Shown in pieces: positions 17,929 to 26,962 of a stretch of DNA of 64,000 bases. Location: assembly GCA_015063325.1 (NCBI GenBank), contig SVUK01000012.1, positions 32,460 through 96,459 on the forward strand, written 5' to 3'. Each line of letters starts with the position of its first letter. Positions within the stretch are counted from its first letter, which is position 1. Source of the DNA: Oscillospiraceae bacterium. Its GTDB lineage: Bacteria > Bacillota > Clostridia > Oscillospirales > CAG-272. Below the pieces are notes generated by a model that worked only from the letters and a program-made list of their open reading frames with translations, did not search any database and was not told where the DNA came from. The position numbers were made by a program, and so were the translations under genes.

Positions 17929-18969
17929 ATGTCACTCTTTACAGGCAAAACACTTATGATCACCGGGGGAACGGGGAGTTTTGGCAATGCCGTGCTGAAT
18001 CGTTTTCTCAAAACCGACATTGGCGAGATCCGCGTCTTTTCGCGCGATGAGAAAAAACAGGACGACATGCGCCACGAATTTCAGGTAAAAATGCCCGAAG
18101 TTGCCGAAAAGATCAAGTTTTACATCGGCGACGTCCGCGATATTGCCAGCGTCAAGAACGCCATGCACGGGGTGGACTACATCTTCCACGCCGCCGCGCT
18201 CAAACAGGTCCCTTCCTGCGAGTTTTTCCCCATCGAGGCGGTCAAAACCAATGTGCTGGGCACCGAGAACGTGCTGACCGCCGCCATTGAGGAGGGCGTC
18301 AAGACTGTCATCTGCCTTTCCACCGACAAAGCCGCTTACCCGGTCAATGCTATGGGCACCAGCAAGGCTATGATGGAAAAGGTCATCGTTGCCAAATCCC
18401 GCACGGTCAGCCCCGAAAAAACCAAAATCTGCTGCACCCGTTACGGTAATGTTATGTGTTCGCGCGGCAGCGTCATTCCGCTCTGGATTGACCAGATTCG
18501 CGCCGGTAACCCCATCACCATCACCGATCCGACCATGACGCGCTTCATCATGTCGCTTGACGAAGCGGTCGATCTTGTTCTGTTTGCCTTCGAGCATGGA
18601 ACCAGCGGCGATATTCTGGTGCAAAAAGCACCCGCCTGCACCATTGGAACGCAGGCGGAAGCCGTTTGCGAACTCTTCGGCGGCAAGAAAGAGGACATCA
18701 AGGTCATCGGCATTCGCCACGGCGAAAAAATGTACGAAACGCTCCTTACCAACGAGGAATGTGCACACGCGATTGATATGGGTAATTTCTACCGTGTCCC
18801 CTGCGACAAGCGCGGACTGAACTACGATAAATATTTCAGTGAGGGCAACCGCGACCGCAACCCGTTGACCGAGTTCAATTCCAACAACACCGAGCTTTTA
18901 ACGGTAGAGCAGGTCAAAGAAAAATTGCTCACCCTTTCGTATATCCGCGAGGAGCTGGCAAAACAGTAA
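17929..18969 (+). CDS. UDP-GlcNAc 4,6-dehydratase/5-epimerase-like (CapE/FnlA/WbjB family)
   Basis: This 346-aa protein is an extended short-chain dehydrogenase. MITGGTGSFGNAVL near residue 10 is the NAD-binding loop, DVRD near residue 66 the second NAD contact, and HAAALKQVPSCE near residue 88 the family segment. CLSTDKAAYPVNAMGTSKAM near residue 125 replaces the usual YxxxK tyrosine with methionine (MGTSK), as in the inverting CapE/FlaA1 class. IRHGEKMYETLLT near residue 264 is a conserved late motif. The long C-terminus matches CapE rather than FlaA1. It would start synthesis of an L-sugar such as UDP-L-FucNAc, together with the CapG-like gene at 21402. AAGGAGC precedes the ATG. Confidence 0.85.
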   Translation: MSLFTGKTLMITGGTGSFGNAVLNRFLKTDIGEIRVFSRDEKKQDDMRHEFQVKMPEVAEKIKFYIGDVRDIASVKNAMHGVDYIFHAAALKQVPSCEFFPIEAVKTNVLGTENVLTAAIEEGVKTVICLSTDKAAYPVNAMGTSKAMMEKVIVAKSRTVSPEKTKICCTRYGNVMCSRGSVIPLWIDQIRAGNPITITDPTMTRFIMSLDEAVDLVLFAFEHGTSGDILVQKAPACTIGTQAEAVCELFGGKKEDIKVIGIRHGEKMYETLLTNEECAHAIDMGNFYRVPCDKRGLNYDKYFSEGNRDRNPLTEFNSNNTELLTVEQVKEKLLTLSYIREELAKQ

Positions 18970-19011
18970 AAAAGATTATTCCAAAAAACGGAAAGGGGGA
19001 AGACGGGCAAC

Positions 19012-20253
19012 TTGAAAAAAGAGCAAACGTTTTTGCTTGCGCTTCTCTCGTCGGCGTTTGATAGCGGACGAGCCGTTCCGGCGCCTGATTTTTCCGAAAA
19101 GGAATGGAAGGCTTTTATCGCAGAGAGCTTTTATCAGGCGGTCGGCGTCCTTGCTTTCTCTCTTTGCGAACCGTTTATGGATCGTGTTCCTTCCGATCTT
19201 TATTCGCATTGGAACCGTGCGATTATCAAAACCATGGGCAGAAACCGCAATGTTGCAACCGCGCAAAACGAGCTGGTCGCCCTTTTGGGAAATCGCCCTT
19301 ACCTCATTCTCAAAGGACTTGCCTCTGCCGCCTACTATCCGAATTCCACTTTGCGAGATTTTGGAGACGTGGACTTTTTGGTGGAGGAAAAACGACAGAC
19401 CGAGATTTCGGAGTTGCTCTGCTCCAACGGGTACCAAAGCGAAGGAGAGGGAAACGACCACCATATTGTTTTTAAAAAGCCGTTTTGCCATTTGGAGCTG
19501 CACCGTGAGCCACCGGGAATTCCCGGGGGAGCGGCAGGGGATAAGATTCGTTCTTTCTTCGGGAAAATCTTGGAAACGGCAGTACTGCAAACGCTGGATG
19601 CGGACTACCTGCATGCCGTGTTCCGCGCGCCTGCTTCGGAAATGCACGGGTTGATTTTGCTGTTGCATATGCAGCACCACATGCTGGAGGAGGGGCTGGG
19701 ACTGCGTCACCTGTTGGACTGGGGATTTTACGTTGCCAAAACCGAAAAAGAACCTTTTTGGCAGGAGGCGCTATTGCCGCTGCTGAAGGAAGTCGGGCTG
19801 TTGACCTTTGCCGCGGCAATGACGAAAACCTGTGCGATTTATCTCGGAGCCCCCGAACCGGAGTTTTGCAGGAATATCCCCGACGATCTTTGCGCCGGCG
19901 TGATGGAGGATATTTTTGCGCTCGGAAATTTCGGAATGAAGGATCGCGGACGTTCTCACAGCGCCGCGCTGACCGAAAACGACGGAAATTCTGTTCGGAA
20001 AAAGAGCGCGTTTCGCGTTTTCCATGGAATTGTAACGAGCAAGCATCCGATTTTGCAACGCGCACCGATCCTCTATCCGATTTTCGCGGTCGGGGAGGCG
20101 TTTGCCTACGGCTTCGGCGCCCTTTTCGGCAAACGCACGCGTCCGTCCAAATTGTTCCGTTCTGCAAAGGAGCGGAAAACCCTTTACAATCGCTTGGCGA
20201 TTTTTCAAACCGGGAATACCCGTTCGGATTTTCCGACGGATTCTATTTCATAA
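19012..20253 (+). CDS. Putative nucleotidyltransferase (NTP_transf_5-like)
   Basis: This 413-aa protein has YLILKGLASAAYYP near residue 96 and LRDFGDVDFLV near residue 114, the G-[D/S]-x-D type metal site of the uncharacterised nucleotidyltransferase family often found in polysaccharide and peptide loci. HLELHREPPG near residue 160 probably holds the third acidic residue. Translation starts at a TTG (19012) behind AAAGGGGGAAG, which would hold expression down relative to neighbours. The C-terminal 150 residues are helical with no recognised motif. The substrate is unknown. Confidence 0.7.
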   Translation: MKKEQTFLLALLSSAFDSGRAVPAPDFSEKEWKAFIAESFYQAVGVLAFSLCEPFMDRVPSDLYSHWNRAIIKTMGRNRNVATAQNELVALLGNRPYLILKGLASAAYYPNSTLRDFGDVDFLVEEKRQTEISELLCSNGYQSEGEGNDHHIVFKKPFCHLELHREPPGIPGGAAGDKIRSFFGKILETAVLQTLDADYLHAVFRAPASEMHGLILLLHMQHHMLEEGLGLRHLLDWGFYVAKTEKEPFWQEALLPLLKEVGLLTFAAAMTKTCAIYLGAPEPEFCRNIPDDLCAGVMEDIFALGNFGMKDRGRSHSAALTENDGNSVRKKSAFRVFHGIVTSKHPILQRAPILYPIFAVGEAFAYGFGALFGKRTRPSKLFRSAKERKTLYNRLAIFQTGNTRSDFPTDSIS

Positions 20254-20302
20254 ATCTGCCTATCAAAAAAGAAAAACTGAAAAAACAGAAAGGAAACTTG
20301 GT

Positions 20303-21367
20303 ATGGAAAAGAAATTGACTTTGGAATCCCAGTCCGGCAAACGAAACATCGGCGTTGATCTGCTTCGCCTTGTCGCCGTCTTTATGATTGTCCTTTTGCA
20401 TGTTGTCCGCGGAACCTTTCCTGCTTCTTCTGCCGCCTACATTTGGTGCGACGCGTTTTTGCTCGGCGCATTTAACGTCATTGCTTTGATTGCCGGATAT
20501 GCTTACTGCGCCGAAAAATTCAATCCCGGCAGAACCATTCGCCTTTGGATTACCGGCATTTTCTACGGCGCCGTATTCTATCTGATCACATCGGCGGTCA
20601 AGGGAGGTTTCTCTTGGACGAAATTCATTAAAAACTTTTTCCCGGTACTTACGGGCAACTCCTATTTTTGGTTTTTTGCGCCCTATATTCTGCTCCTCCT
20701 CTTGGTGCCCGTTTTCAATTTTGCCGTTGAAAAACTGCCGCGCAAGGGGTATCTCATCGGGCTTTGCTTTTTCACCGTGTTCTTCTCGCTTGTTCAGTTT
20801 GCGGCTGATCCTTGGGGCATTGCCGACGGCAGAAGCATTCTTTGGCTTGCGTACCTCTATTTTATTGGCGCGTATTTCAGAAAATACGGGTTCCCCGTTC
20901 GCAAGTGGTGGGCAAACCTCTGCATTTTTGTTTGCTCCTCGGCGGCAACGGCAGGACTTTTCCTTCTTGCCCAAAATATCAACGTCAAGTTTTGGGATCC
21001 GAGATATGCCAATTATTTCCATCAGTACAATTGCATTTTTGCTCTTGCCGGTGCCATCGCGCTGCTGGCGCTGTTTGCGCAGTTGCCTATCAAGGAGAGT
21101 GCCGAAAAGACGATGCGCTATTTCTCGGCGCACTCGCTGGGCATCTATCTTTCGCAGAGCTTCCTCATTCTGTATTTTATCCAATTGATTAACCATTCGG
21201 AATGGAATATCGGGCTCCGTCTTGTAACCGTTCTCGGCTTTTCGGTTTGTATTTTCTTTGCCGCATTCATCATTGAGGCGGTGCGCAAACTGCTTTTCCG
21301 ATTTGCAAAAATCGACGCCCTGACCGATTTGATCGGCAAAAAGATTCAGGGAAAAACCGAGGAATAA
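20303..21367 (+). CDS. Acyltransferase family 3 membrane protein (second copy)
   Basis: This 354-aa protein has about ten membrane segments. NIGVDLLRLVAVFMIVLLHVV near residue 15 carries the family-3 motif with its histidine, and YFSAHSLGIYLSQSFLI near residue 273 is the late motif. The overall plan and NSYFWFFAPY segment resemble the acyltransferase at 4344, so the two are probably paralogues with different acceptors. The start is ATG 20303 behind AAAGGA; the longer open frame upstream overlaps the preceding gene and has no ribosome site. Confidence 0.85.
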   Translation: MEKKLTLESQSGKRNIGVDLLRLVAVFMIVLLHVVRGTFPASSAAYIWCDAFLLGAFNVIALIAGYAYCAEKFNPGRTIRLWITGIFYGAVFYLITSAVKGGFSWTKFIKNFFPVLTGNSYFWFFAPYILLLLLVPVFNFAVEKLPRKGYLIGLCFFTVFFSLVQFAADPWGIADGRSILWLAYLYFIGAYFRKYGFPVRKWWANLCIFVCSSAATAGLFLLAQNINVKFWDPRYANYFHQYNCIFALAGAIALLALFAQLPIKESAEKTMRYFSAHSLGIYLSQSFLILYFIQLINHSEWNIGLRLVTVLGFSVCIFFAAFIIEAVRKLLFRFAKIDALTDLIGKKIQGKTEE

Positions 21368-21401
21368 CGCTCCTCATTTTACCCAAAGAAAGGGAACAAC
21401 T

Positions 21402-22556
21402 ATGTTTCAAAACAACGGAAAACTCAAACTGCTCATCATCGTCGGCACGCGTCCGGAGATCATTCGGTTGGCGGCGGTCATTAACAAATGCCGCGTCTAT
21501 TTCGATACGATTTTGGCGCATACCGGACAAAACTATGACTATAACTTAAACGGGGTCTTCTTTAAGGACCTCGGCATTGCCGATCCGGACGTTTACATGA
21601 ATGCCGTTGGCAAGGATCTTGGCGAGACCATGGGGAATATCATTGCCAAATCCTATCAGCTCATGGTCGAAATTAAACCCGACGCCGTGCTGGTGCTTGG
21701 AGATACCAATTCCTGCCTTTCGGTCATCGGCGCAAAACGGTTGCATATTCCGATCTTCCATATGGAAGCCGGCAACCGTTGCAAAGACGAATGCCTGCCC
21801 GAGGAGACCAACCGCAGGATTGTGGATATTATCTCGGATGTCAACCTTGCCTACAGCGAGCACGCGCGCCGCTATCTTGCCGACTGCGGTCTGCCCAAGG
21901 AGCGCACCTATGTTACCGGCAGTCCGATGGCGGAGGTGCTCCACGAGAACCTTGCAAAAATCGAGGCAAGCGACATTCACGCGCGGCTGGGATTGAAAAA
22001 AGGGAACTACATTCTACTTTCGGCGCACCGCGAGGAGAACATCGACACCGAAAAGAACTTTACCTCGCTCTTTACGGCGATCAACAAAATGGCGGAAAAA
22101 TACGACATGCCCATTTTGTACAGCTGCCATCCGCGCTCGGCAAAAATGATTGAAGCTCGCGGATTTCAGCTGGACCCCCGTGTGATCAAGCATGAGCCGC
22201 TTGGATTCCATGATTACAACTGCTTGCAAATGAACGCTTTTTGCGTGGTCAGCGACAGCGGAACTCTGCCCGAGGAAAGCAGTTTCTTTACCAGTGTTGG
22301 CAAACCGTTCCCTGCGGTCTGCATTCGCACCAGTACCGAACGCCCCGAGGCACTGGACAAAGCTTGTTTCGTTCTTGCCGGCATTGACGAAAAGGGACTT
22401 TTGCAGGCGGTGGATACGGCGGTGGAACTTAATAAAAACGGGCAGTACGGCATTCCTGTGCCGAACTATACCGATGAAAATGTTTCCACCAAGGTGGTCA
22501 AAATCATCCAGTCCTACACCGGGGTGGTCAACAAGATGGTTTGGAGAAAATTCTAA
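21402..22556 (+). CDS. UDP-N-acetylglucosamine 2-epimerase family (CapG/FnlC/WbjD-like)
   Basis: This 384-aa protein belongs to the GT-B-fold 2-epimerase family. LLIIVGTRPEIIRL near residue 8 is the N-terminal signature, HTGQNYDYNLN near residue 46 a substrate loop, MEAGNRCKDECLPEETNRR near residue 120 the catalytic acid and histidine region, and SDSGTLPEESSFF near residue 280 the UDP site. The NRCKDECLPEE form is that of CapG/WbjD/FnlC, which make UDP-L-FucNAc-type sugars, rather than WecB. It is the last gene of the locus, followed by a strong terminator. No CapF-like reductase, the middle enzyme of that pathway, is visible. Confidence 0.85.
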   Translation: MFQNNGKLKLLIIVGTRPEIIRLAAVINKCRVYFDTILAHTGQNYDYNLNGVFFKDLGIADPDVYMNAVGKDLGETMGNIIAKSYQLMVEIKPDAVLVLGDTNSCLSVIGAKRLHIPIFHMEAGNRCKDECLPEETNRRIVDIISDVNLAYSEHARRYLADCGLPKERTYVTGSPMAEVLHENLAKIEASDIHARLGLKKGNYILLSAHREENIDTEKNFTSLFTAINKMAEKYDMPILYSCHPRSAKMIEARGFQLDPRVIKHEPLGFHDYNCLQMNAFCVVSDSGTLPEESSFFTSVGKPFPAVCIRTSTERPEALDKACFVLAGIDEKGLLQAVDTAVELNKNGQYGIPVPNYTDENVSTKVVKIIQSYTGVVNKMVWRKF

Positions 22557-22590
22557 AATACTGATTTTACAAAAATATCCTGCAAAGGAA

Positions 22591-22637
22591 AAGCCGAAAT
22601 CCGTTTTCGATCGTTTGAGACGGATTTCGGCTTTTTT
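22591..22637 (+). terminator. Rho-independent terminator of the polysaccharide locus
   Basis: A 14-bp perfect inverted repeat (22591-22604 with 22620-22633) has a 15-base loop and runs into a T-tract. It lies 35 bp after the capG-like stop. Confidence 0.9.
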
Positions 22638-22638
22638 C

Positions 22639-22667
22639 TTGACAAACGGGCGCATATTATATATAAT
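22639..22667 (+). promoter_or_regulatory. Consensus sigma-A promoter
   Basis: TTGACA (22639-22644), 17 bp, TATAAT (22662-22667). The -35 box begins directly behind the T-tract of the preceding terminator. It drives the VTT-acyltransferase gene. Confidence 0.88.
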
Positions 22668-22735
22668 GTAGAAGATTAAAAGCGGCAAAAGCGGCAAAAG
22701 CGGACGGAACGAAAAAAGCGAGAGGAGGGAGAGGG

Positions 22736-24634
22736 GTGACAAAAAAACGTCGCATTGAAAAGATTGTAATTCTTTTGTCAGTTCTCGGCGTTCTTGCGCT
22801 GTTTACCTATTTTCTGTGGGATATTCTTATTCCGTTTCTGCAAATGAATTTTCGGAACGACACCCAGGGCGCAAAGGAACTGCTCCGCGAAAAAGGATGG
22901 CTGGGATATTTGACAGTCGTTTTCGTGGAAGCGTTGCAAATGGTGGTCATTTTTATTCCGGCGGAGTTCATTCAAATTTCGTCGGGACTCAGCTATCCCT
23001 TTCCGTTAGCGCTTTTATTGTGCGACATTGGCGTTTGCTTGGGCGCAACTATTATTTTTGTTTTGGTGCGCGCTTTTCGGTTTGAAAACGGCGCATATTT
23101 GAAAACCAAGGATAAGATTGACCGCCTTTCGGCAAGATCGAAAAAAGAGCGGAGCGTGGTGCTTTTTCTCTATTTTCTGTTTTTTATGCCCATCATTCCG
23201 TTCGGCGCCATTTGCTATTACGGCAGCAGTACAAAACTGCGGTACTGGAAGTATATTCTCACCGTTTCCACCGGCGTTATCCCGTCTATTGTCACTTCCA
23301 ATCTGATGGGATCGGCGGCAAAACTGTTTTTCGCGCATGATCTTCCCATTCCGCTGTTGGTTTTGATTATTGTTTTGCTCGCCGTTCTTTTGTTTACCCT
23401 TATCTTTTTCTTTTTGGACCGTATCTATTTCAAGGAGAATAAGGGAACGCCGGATTCCGTTCTTTACACTGCCTTTCTCCGATTTGTCAAATTGGTGCGC
23501 GGCAAAAAGCAAAAGGTGATTGCCGATGAGATTCCGGATGATGTTGAAGCGCCCTACATCGTGCTTGCCAACCATCAATCGTTTTATGATTTTTACTACC
23601 TGACCGAAATGAACCACAAGCGCAATCCGGCGTTTGTGGTCAATCGCTACTATCTTGGCAAACCTATTGTCCGCAATCATTGGAAGAATGCCGGCGGACT
23701 TATTCCAAAGCGGTTGTTCAATGCCGATCTTTCCACCGTCCGTGGGATTATACGCGCGGTGCGAATGGGGTATCCGGTGGTCGTCTTTCCGGAAGGGCGA
23801 CTTTCGCCCGACGGCACTTCCAATCCGATCCTTGAAGGGGGAGCGGCACTTTGGAGAAAACTGCAAATCGATCTTGTCCTTGTTCGCCTTGAGGGGGCAT
23901 ATTTTTCCAAGCCCAAATGGCGGCGGCGGTTTTACCGCTCCACCATTCGCGTGAAAATTGCAAGAATCATTCGGCGCGAAGAACTCAAAAACTATACCGA
24001 CGCAGAGCTGGACGCCCTGATTGAAGAAACGCTTCGATTCAATGCGTCCGACTGCCCCGAAAACCGCTATTGCCAAAAGGACAAAGCCGAGGGGCTCCAC
24101 AATCTGCTCTACCGTTGCCCGACCTGCGGCGGACTTTATACAACGCAAAGCAAGGGCAACGTACTGTGCTGTTCTGCCTGCGGCGCGACCTACGAGCTGG
24201 GCGAGGACTACCGCTTTACGGCGCCCGACCTCAAAACCATTCCGGAGTTTTATGCCGCCGTTGCTGACGCCGAAAAGAGAGAGCTTGCCGAAAAGCCGTT
24301 CTGCCTGGAAACGAAGGTCAAAACGAAGGTGTTTGACGAAAACGGGCATACCGTTTGCCGCGAAAACGGGGAATGCCGCCTGACCAAAACCGAATTTACC
24401 TACCGGTCGGAACGGGAAACCTTCACCATCCCTACCGAAAACCTGCCGGCGCTTCCGTTTTCCTGTGGGGAAGAATTTGAGCTTTACCATCAGAATAAAC
24501 TTTACTATTTTTATCCCGAAACAAACCGACAGCAGGTTGCCCGTTGGGCGTTGATCGTAGATCTTCTGACCAAGGAGAGAAGGAATCGGGAAATAAGAGC
24601 CGAAGCCGGACAGACTGCTGCTTCGGAGCATTAA
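22736..24634 (+). CDS. VTT (TVP38/DedA-like) membrane domain fused to PlsC-type acyltransferase and a zinc ribbon
   Basis: This 632-aa protein has three parts. Residues 1-230 form a multi-helix VTT/SNARE-associated membrane domain (FIPAEFIQISSG near 73, FFMPIIPFGAICYY near 149). Residues 270-420 are a lysophospholipid acyltransferase with NHQSFYD (279-285, the catalytic NHX4D motif) and FPEG (351-354). Residues 460-485 carry CPTC and CSAC (461, 464, 479, 482), a zinc ribbon, and 150 more residues have no recognised domain. It starts at GTG 22736 behind AGGAGGGAGAGG. VTT proteins act as lipid flippases or scramblases in several cases, so the fusion could couple lipid translocation to acylation. 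That coupling is inference. Confidence 0.85.
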   Translation: MTKKRRIEKIVILLSVLGVLALFTYFLWDILIPFLQMNFRNDTQGAKELLREKGWLGYLTVVFVEALQMVVIFIPAEFIQISSGLSYPFPLALLLCDIGVCLGATIIFVLVRAFRFENGAYLKTKDKIDRLSARSKKERSVVLFLYFLFFMPIIPFGAICYYGSSTKLRYWKYILTVSTGVIPSIVTSNLMGSAAKLFFAHDLPIPLLVLIIVLLAVLLFTLIFFFLDRIYFKENKGTPDSVLYTAFLRFVKLVRGKKQKVIADEIPDDVEAPYIVLANHQSFYDFYYLTEMNHKRNPAFVVNRYYLGKPIVRNHWKNAGGLIPKRLFNADLSTVRGIIRAVRMGYPVVVFPEGRLSPDGTSNPILEGGAALWRKLQIDLVLVRLEGAYFSKPKWRRRFYRSTIRVKIARIIRREELKNYTDAELDALIEETLRFNASDCPENRYCQKDKAEGLHNLLYRCPTCGGLYTTQSKGNVLCCSACGATYELGEDYRFTAPDLKTIPEFYAAVADAEKRELAEKPFCLETKVKTKVFDENGHTVCRENGECRLTKTEFTYRSERETFTIPTENLPALPFSCGEEFELYHQNKLYYFYPETNRQQVARWALIVDLLTKERRNREIRAEAGQTAASEH

Positions 24635-24651
24635 AAAAGGAGATTTTTCCA

Positions 24652-26112
24652 ATGCAAGAAACAGCTATGCCGAAAAAGCCGAAAAAAACGCTGATCAACA
24701 TTTCCAAAAAGACGTTTATTCAGGTGCTTTGCCTGCTGTTTGCCATGCTTGTCGTTTCGGCGATTCTCACTTACGTTATTCCGCGCGGTTCGTTTGGAAC
24801 AACGGTCGGAGAAGACGGCAAAGAGACCGTTGACTATTCGGTTTACAACGAGCAAAAGGACCTTCCCGGCGTTAGCCCGGTCAAGGCGATTTTCGCTCCG
24901 GTGCTGGCATTCGCCTCGGGTGACGGAATTGCCCTTTTGATGCTTTCGCTGTTTTTGTTCGTCATTTCAGCGGCATTCCAGGTTATGAACGACGTCGGCG
25001 GCGTCCGTTCGCTGGTCGGCGGCGTTTCTGCAAAGTTCAAAAACCGCCGCAAACTGCTGTTGGTACTGGTTGCATTCCTCTTTTATTGTTTCGGTTCCTT
25101 TTTGGGACTGTTTGAGGAAATGCTCACTATGCTTCCCATTGTTGCGGTGCTTTGCCTTTCGCTGGGATACGATTCTTTTACCGGATTTTTGACCTGCATT
25201 CTCGCCTGCGGATTCGGATTTGCCGGCGCGGTCACCAATCCTTTCACGGTGCTGTACGCTTCGCAGATCATCGGCGTCAACCCCATGGAAAAGATCTGGT
25301 TCCGCCTCATCGTCTTTGCCGTCATGTTTCTGTTGTTCCTGGTGTTTCTGTTCATCTACCTGCGCCGGATCGAAAAGAACCCCGAAAAGAGCTATACTTT
25401 TGAGCACGATAAAAATCTGCGCGAGCAGATGAGCGGGGAAGCGGCGGAGGCGACCGACCCTGCGCGCGAAAAACGGGCGCGCGTCGTTTATGCGATATTT
25501 CTTCTTGCGGCGCTTGGGCTGATTATCCTTTGTTCGTCACTTTCGGCTTTGCGCGATTATACCGTTCCGGTTCTCATTGCCTATTTTCTGATTTTCGGAA
25601 TCGGCGCAGGACTGCTGGTGGCAAAATGTCCCAAAAAGGTGTTTGCAAGTTTCGGCAAAGGATTTTTGGCGGCACTGCCCACCATTGTCATCATCGCTTT
25701 TGCAGCGTCGGTCAAATATGTGTTTGCCGAGGGTTCGGTTTTTCCGACCATCGTGCATTGGATCAACACGCTGGCGGCAGGGAAGAGTTTGATTGCCGTT
25801 GCACTCATCATCTATCTGATTGTTCTTCTGCTGGAGTTTTTTATTTCGTCTTCCACAGCGAAGGCAGTCTTGGTTATGGGACTGTTGGCGGTGGCGAACG
25901 TAGGACTCAGCAAAGAGATGCTTGTCCTGCTTTACACCTTTGCGGATGGATACACCAATGTTCTGTTCCCAACTTCACCGGTTCTGCTCCTTTCGCTATC
26001 CATGATTGAAATGGACTACTTCAAATGGATCAAAAAGAGCTGGTGGCTGTTCCTTTTGAACTTTGCGCTGGTCATCGGCTTCATTTTGCTTGCCGTCGGA
26101 ATCGGATATTAA
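24652..26112 (+). CDS. YfcC family membrane carrier
   Basis: This is a 486-aa integral membrane protein with about 12 hydrophobic helices. FIQVLCLLFAMLVVSAILTY then VIPRGSF at the N-terminus, GGVRSLVGGVSA near residue 120, EEMLTMLPIVAVLCLSLGY near residue 160 and the late SPVLLLSLSMIEMDYFKWI stretch fit the YfcC/DcuC superfamily of C4-dicarboxylate or amino-acid carriers. The cargo cannot be told from the sequence. The start is ATG 24652 behind AAAAAGGAGA, 17 bp after the previous stop. It shares the transcript with the VTT fusion and ends at a bidirectional terminator. Confidence 0.8.
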   Translation: MQETAMPKKPKKTLINISKKTFIQVLCLLFAMLVVSAILTYVIPRGSFGTTVGEDGKETVDYSVYNEQKDLPGVSPVKAIFAPVLAFASGDGIALLMLSLFLFVISAAFQVMNDVGGVRSLVGGVSAKFKNRRKLLLVLVAFLFYCFGSFLGLFEEMLTMLPIVAVLCLSLGYDSFTGFLTCILACGFGFAGAVTNPFTVLYASQIIGVNPMEKIWFRLIVFAVMFLLFLVFLFIYLRRIEKNPEKSYTFEHDKNLREQMSGEAAEATDPAREKRARVVYAIFLLAALGLIILCSSLSALRDYTVPVLIAYFLIFGIGAGLLVAKCPKKVFASFGKGFLAALPTIVIIAFAASVKYVFAEGSVFPTIVHWINTLAAGKSLIAVALIIYLIVLLLEFFISSSTAKAVLVMGLLAVANVGLSKEMLVLLYTFADGYTNVLFPTSPVLLLSLSMIEMDYFKWIKKSWWLFLLNFALVIGFILLAVGIGY

Positions 26113-26127
26113 AAAACATGAAAAAAC

Positions 26128-26152
26128 ACCGCCGCGAAGACTTCGCGGCGGT
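26128..26152. terminator. Bidirectional terminator between convergent genes
   Basis: A perfect 12-bp inverted repeat (26128-26139 with 26141-26152) lies between the converging genes. It is flanked by A-rich sequence on the left and TGTTTTATT on the right, so it can serve both strands. Confidence 0.8.
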
Positions 26153-26164
26153 TGGTCTGTTTTA

Positions 26165-26962
26165 TTACAGCTTTGAGATTTGAGAGATCCGTTCGTATGC
26201 GGTTTTGAGAAAGGCTTCGTTTCCCATTTCGCGGTAGACGGGACGACGGGAATCATAAATTTCCAACATCAGCGTACCGGCAAAGTCGGTGTCGTTCAGC
26301 CGGCGCATGATGTCGGCGTAGTCGATGTTTCCGTCAAAGGGGAGCAGATGCTCATCTGGATCGCTCCAGTCGTCCTTGTCGCGCCCGTGGTTGTCGTGAA
26401 TATGGGTGCAAAGCAGACGGTCGGCGTAAAGGTCCATGTAGTGAACGGTACGGGTGTAGCAATGCTCGTGCCCGATATCGTAGCAAAAGCCGACTTCCGG
26501 AATTTTCTCGTAGCGTTCCATAATGGCGGCAAGAACACCCAGCTTGCGCAGGTTTTCAAAAGCGATCTTCACGCCTCTGTTCAGCGCGTATTCCACCAAA
26601 GCGTCAAAACGGCTCAATCCCACATCGCAAAGCGGAGGAGGATTCCAACCGGAGGAGACATGGCAGACCACCAAGGGCACGCCGGCACCTGCGGCACTGT
26701 CAATGCTGCTTTCAATCCCACGGCGCAGGTTAACATAGGCGTCCCCCGGCAGCCAAAAATTGTTGATACCCCCAAACGGCGCGTGAAGAAAATCGAGGGA
26801 GAGTCCAAGATTATCACATTTGCCGCGCAGAGCATAAACTGCGGCAGGGTCGTTGGATTCGGAAAAAACAGCTTCAAACCCGGCCGCTCGGATCAGGTCG
26901 AGGGCTTCCGGTTCGGTTTTGTCGGTCAGACAGTTGGCAACAACGCCAAGTTTGCGTTTCAT
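26165..26962 (-). CDS. Sugar phosphate isomerase/epimerase-like TIM-barrel protein
   Basis: This 265-aa protein has the AP-endonuclease-2/xylose-isomerase-like TIM barrel. Metal-site motifs are FLHAPFG near residue 60, VVCHVSSGW near residue 98, AFENLRK near residue 134 (metal glutamate), CYDIGHEHCY near residue 160, HIHDNHGRDKDDW near residue 188 and MLEIYD near residue 232. Such proteins isomerise or epimerise free or phosphorylated sugars; the substrate is unknown. It overlaps the upstream small gene by four bases (ATGA) and reads toward the shared terminator. Confidence 0.82.
   Translation of the reverse strand: MKRKLGVVANCLTDKTEPEALDLIRAAGFEAVFSESNDPAAVYALRGKCDNLGLSLDFLHAPFGGINNFWLPGDAYVNLRRGIESSIDSAAGAGVPLVVCHVSSGWNPPPLCDVGLSRFDALVEYALNRGVKIAFENLRKLGVLAAIMERYEKIPEVGFCYDIGHEHCYTRTVHYMDLYADRLLCTHIHDNHGRDKDDWSDPDEHLLPFDGNIDYADIMRRLNDTDFAGTLMLEIYDSRRPVYREMGNEAFLKTAYERISQISKL

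Noticed and set aside
23015..24652. 545-codon minus-strand open frame across the VTT-acyltransferase gene
   Set aside because: The sense frame carries VTT, NHX4D and zinc-ribbon motifs; the antisense product resembles nothing.
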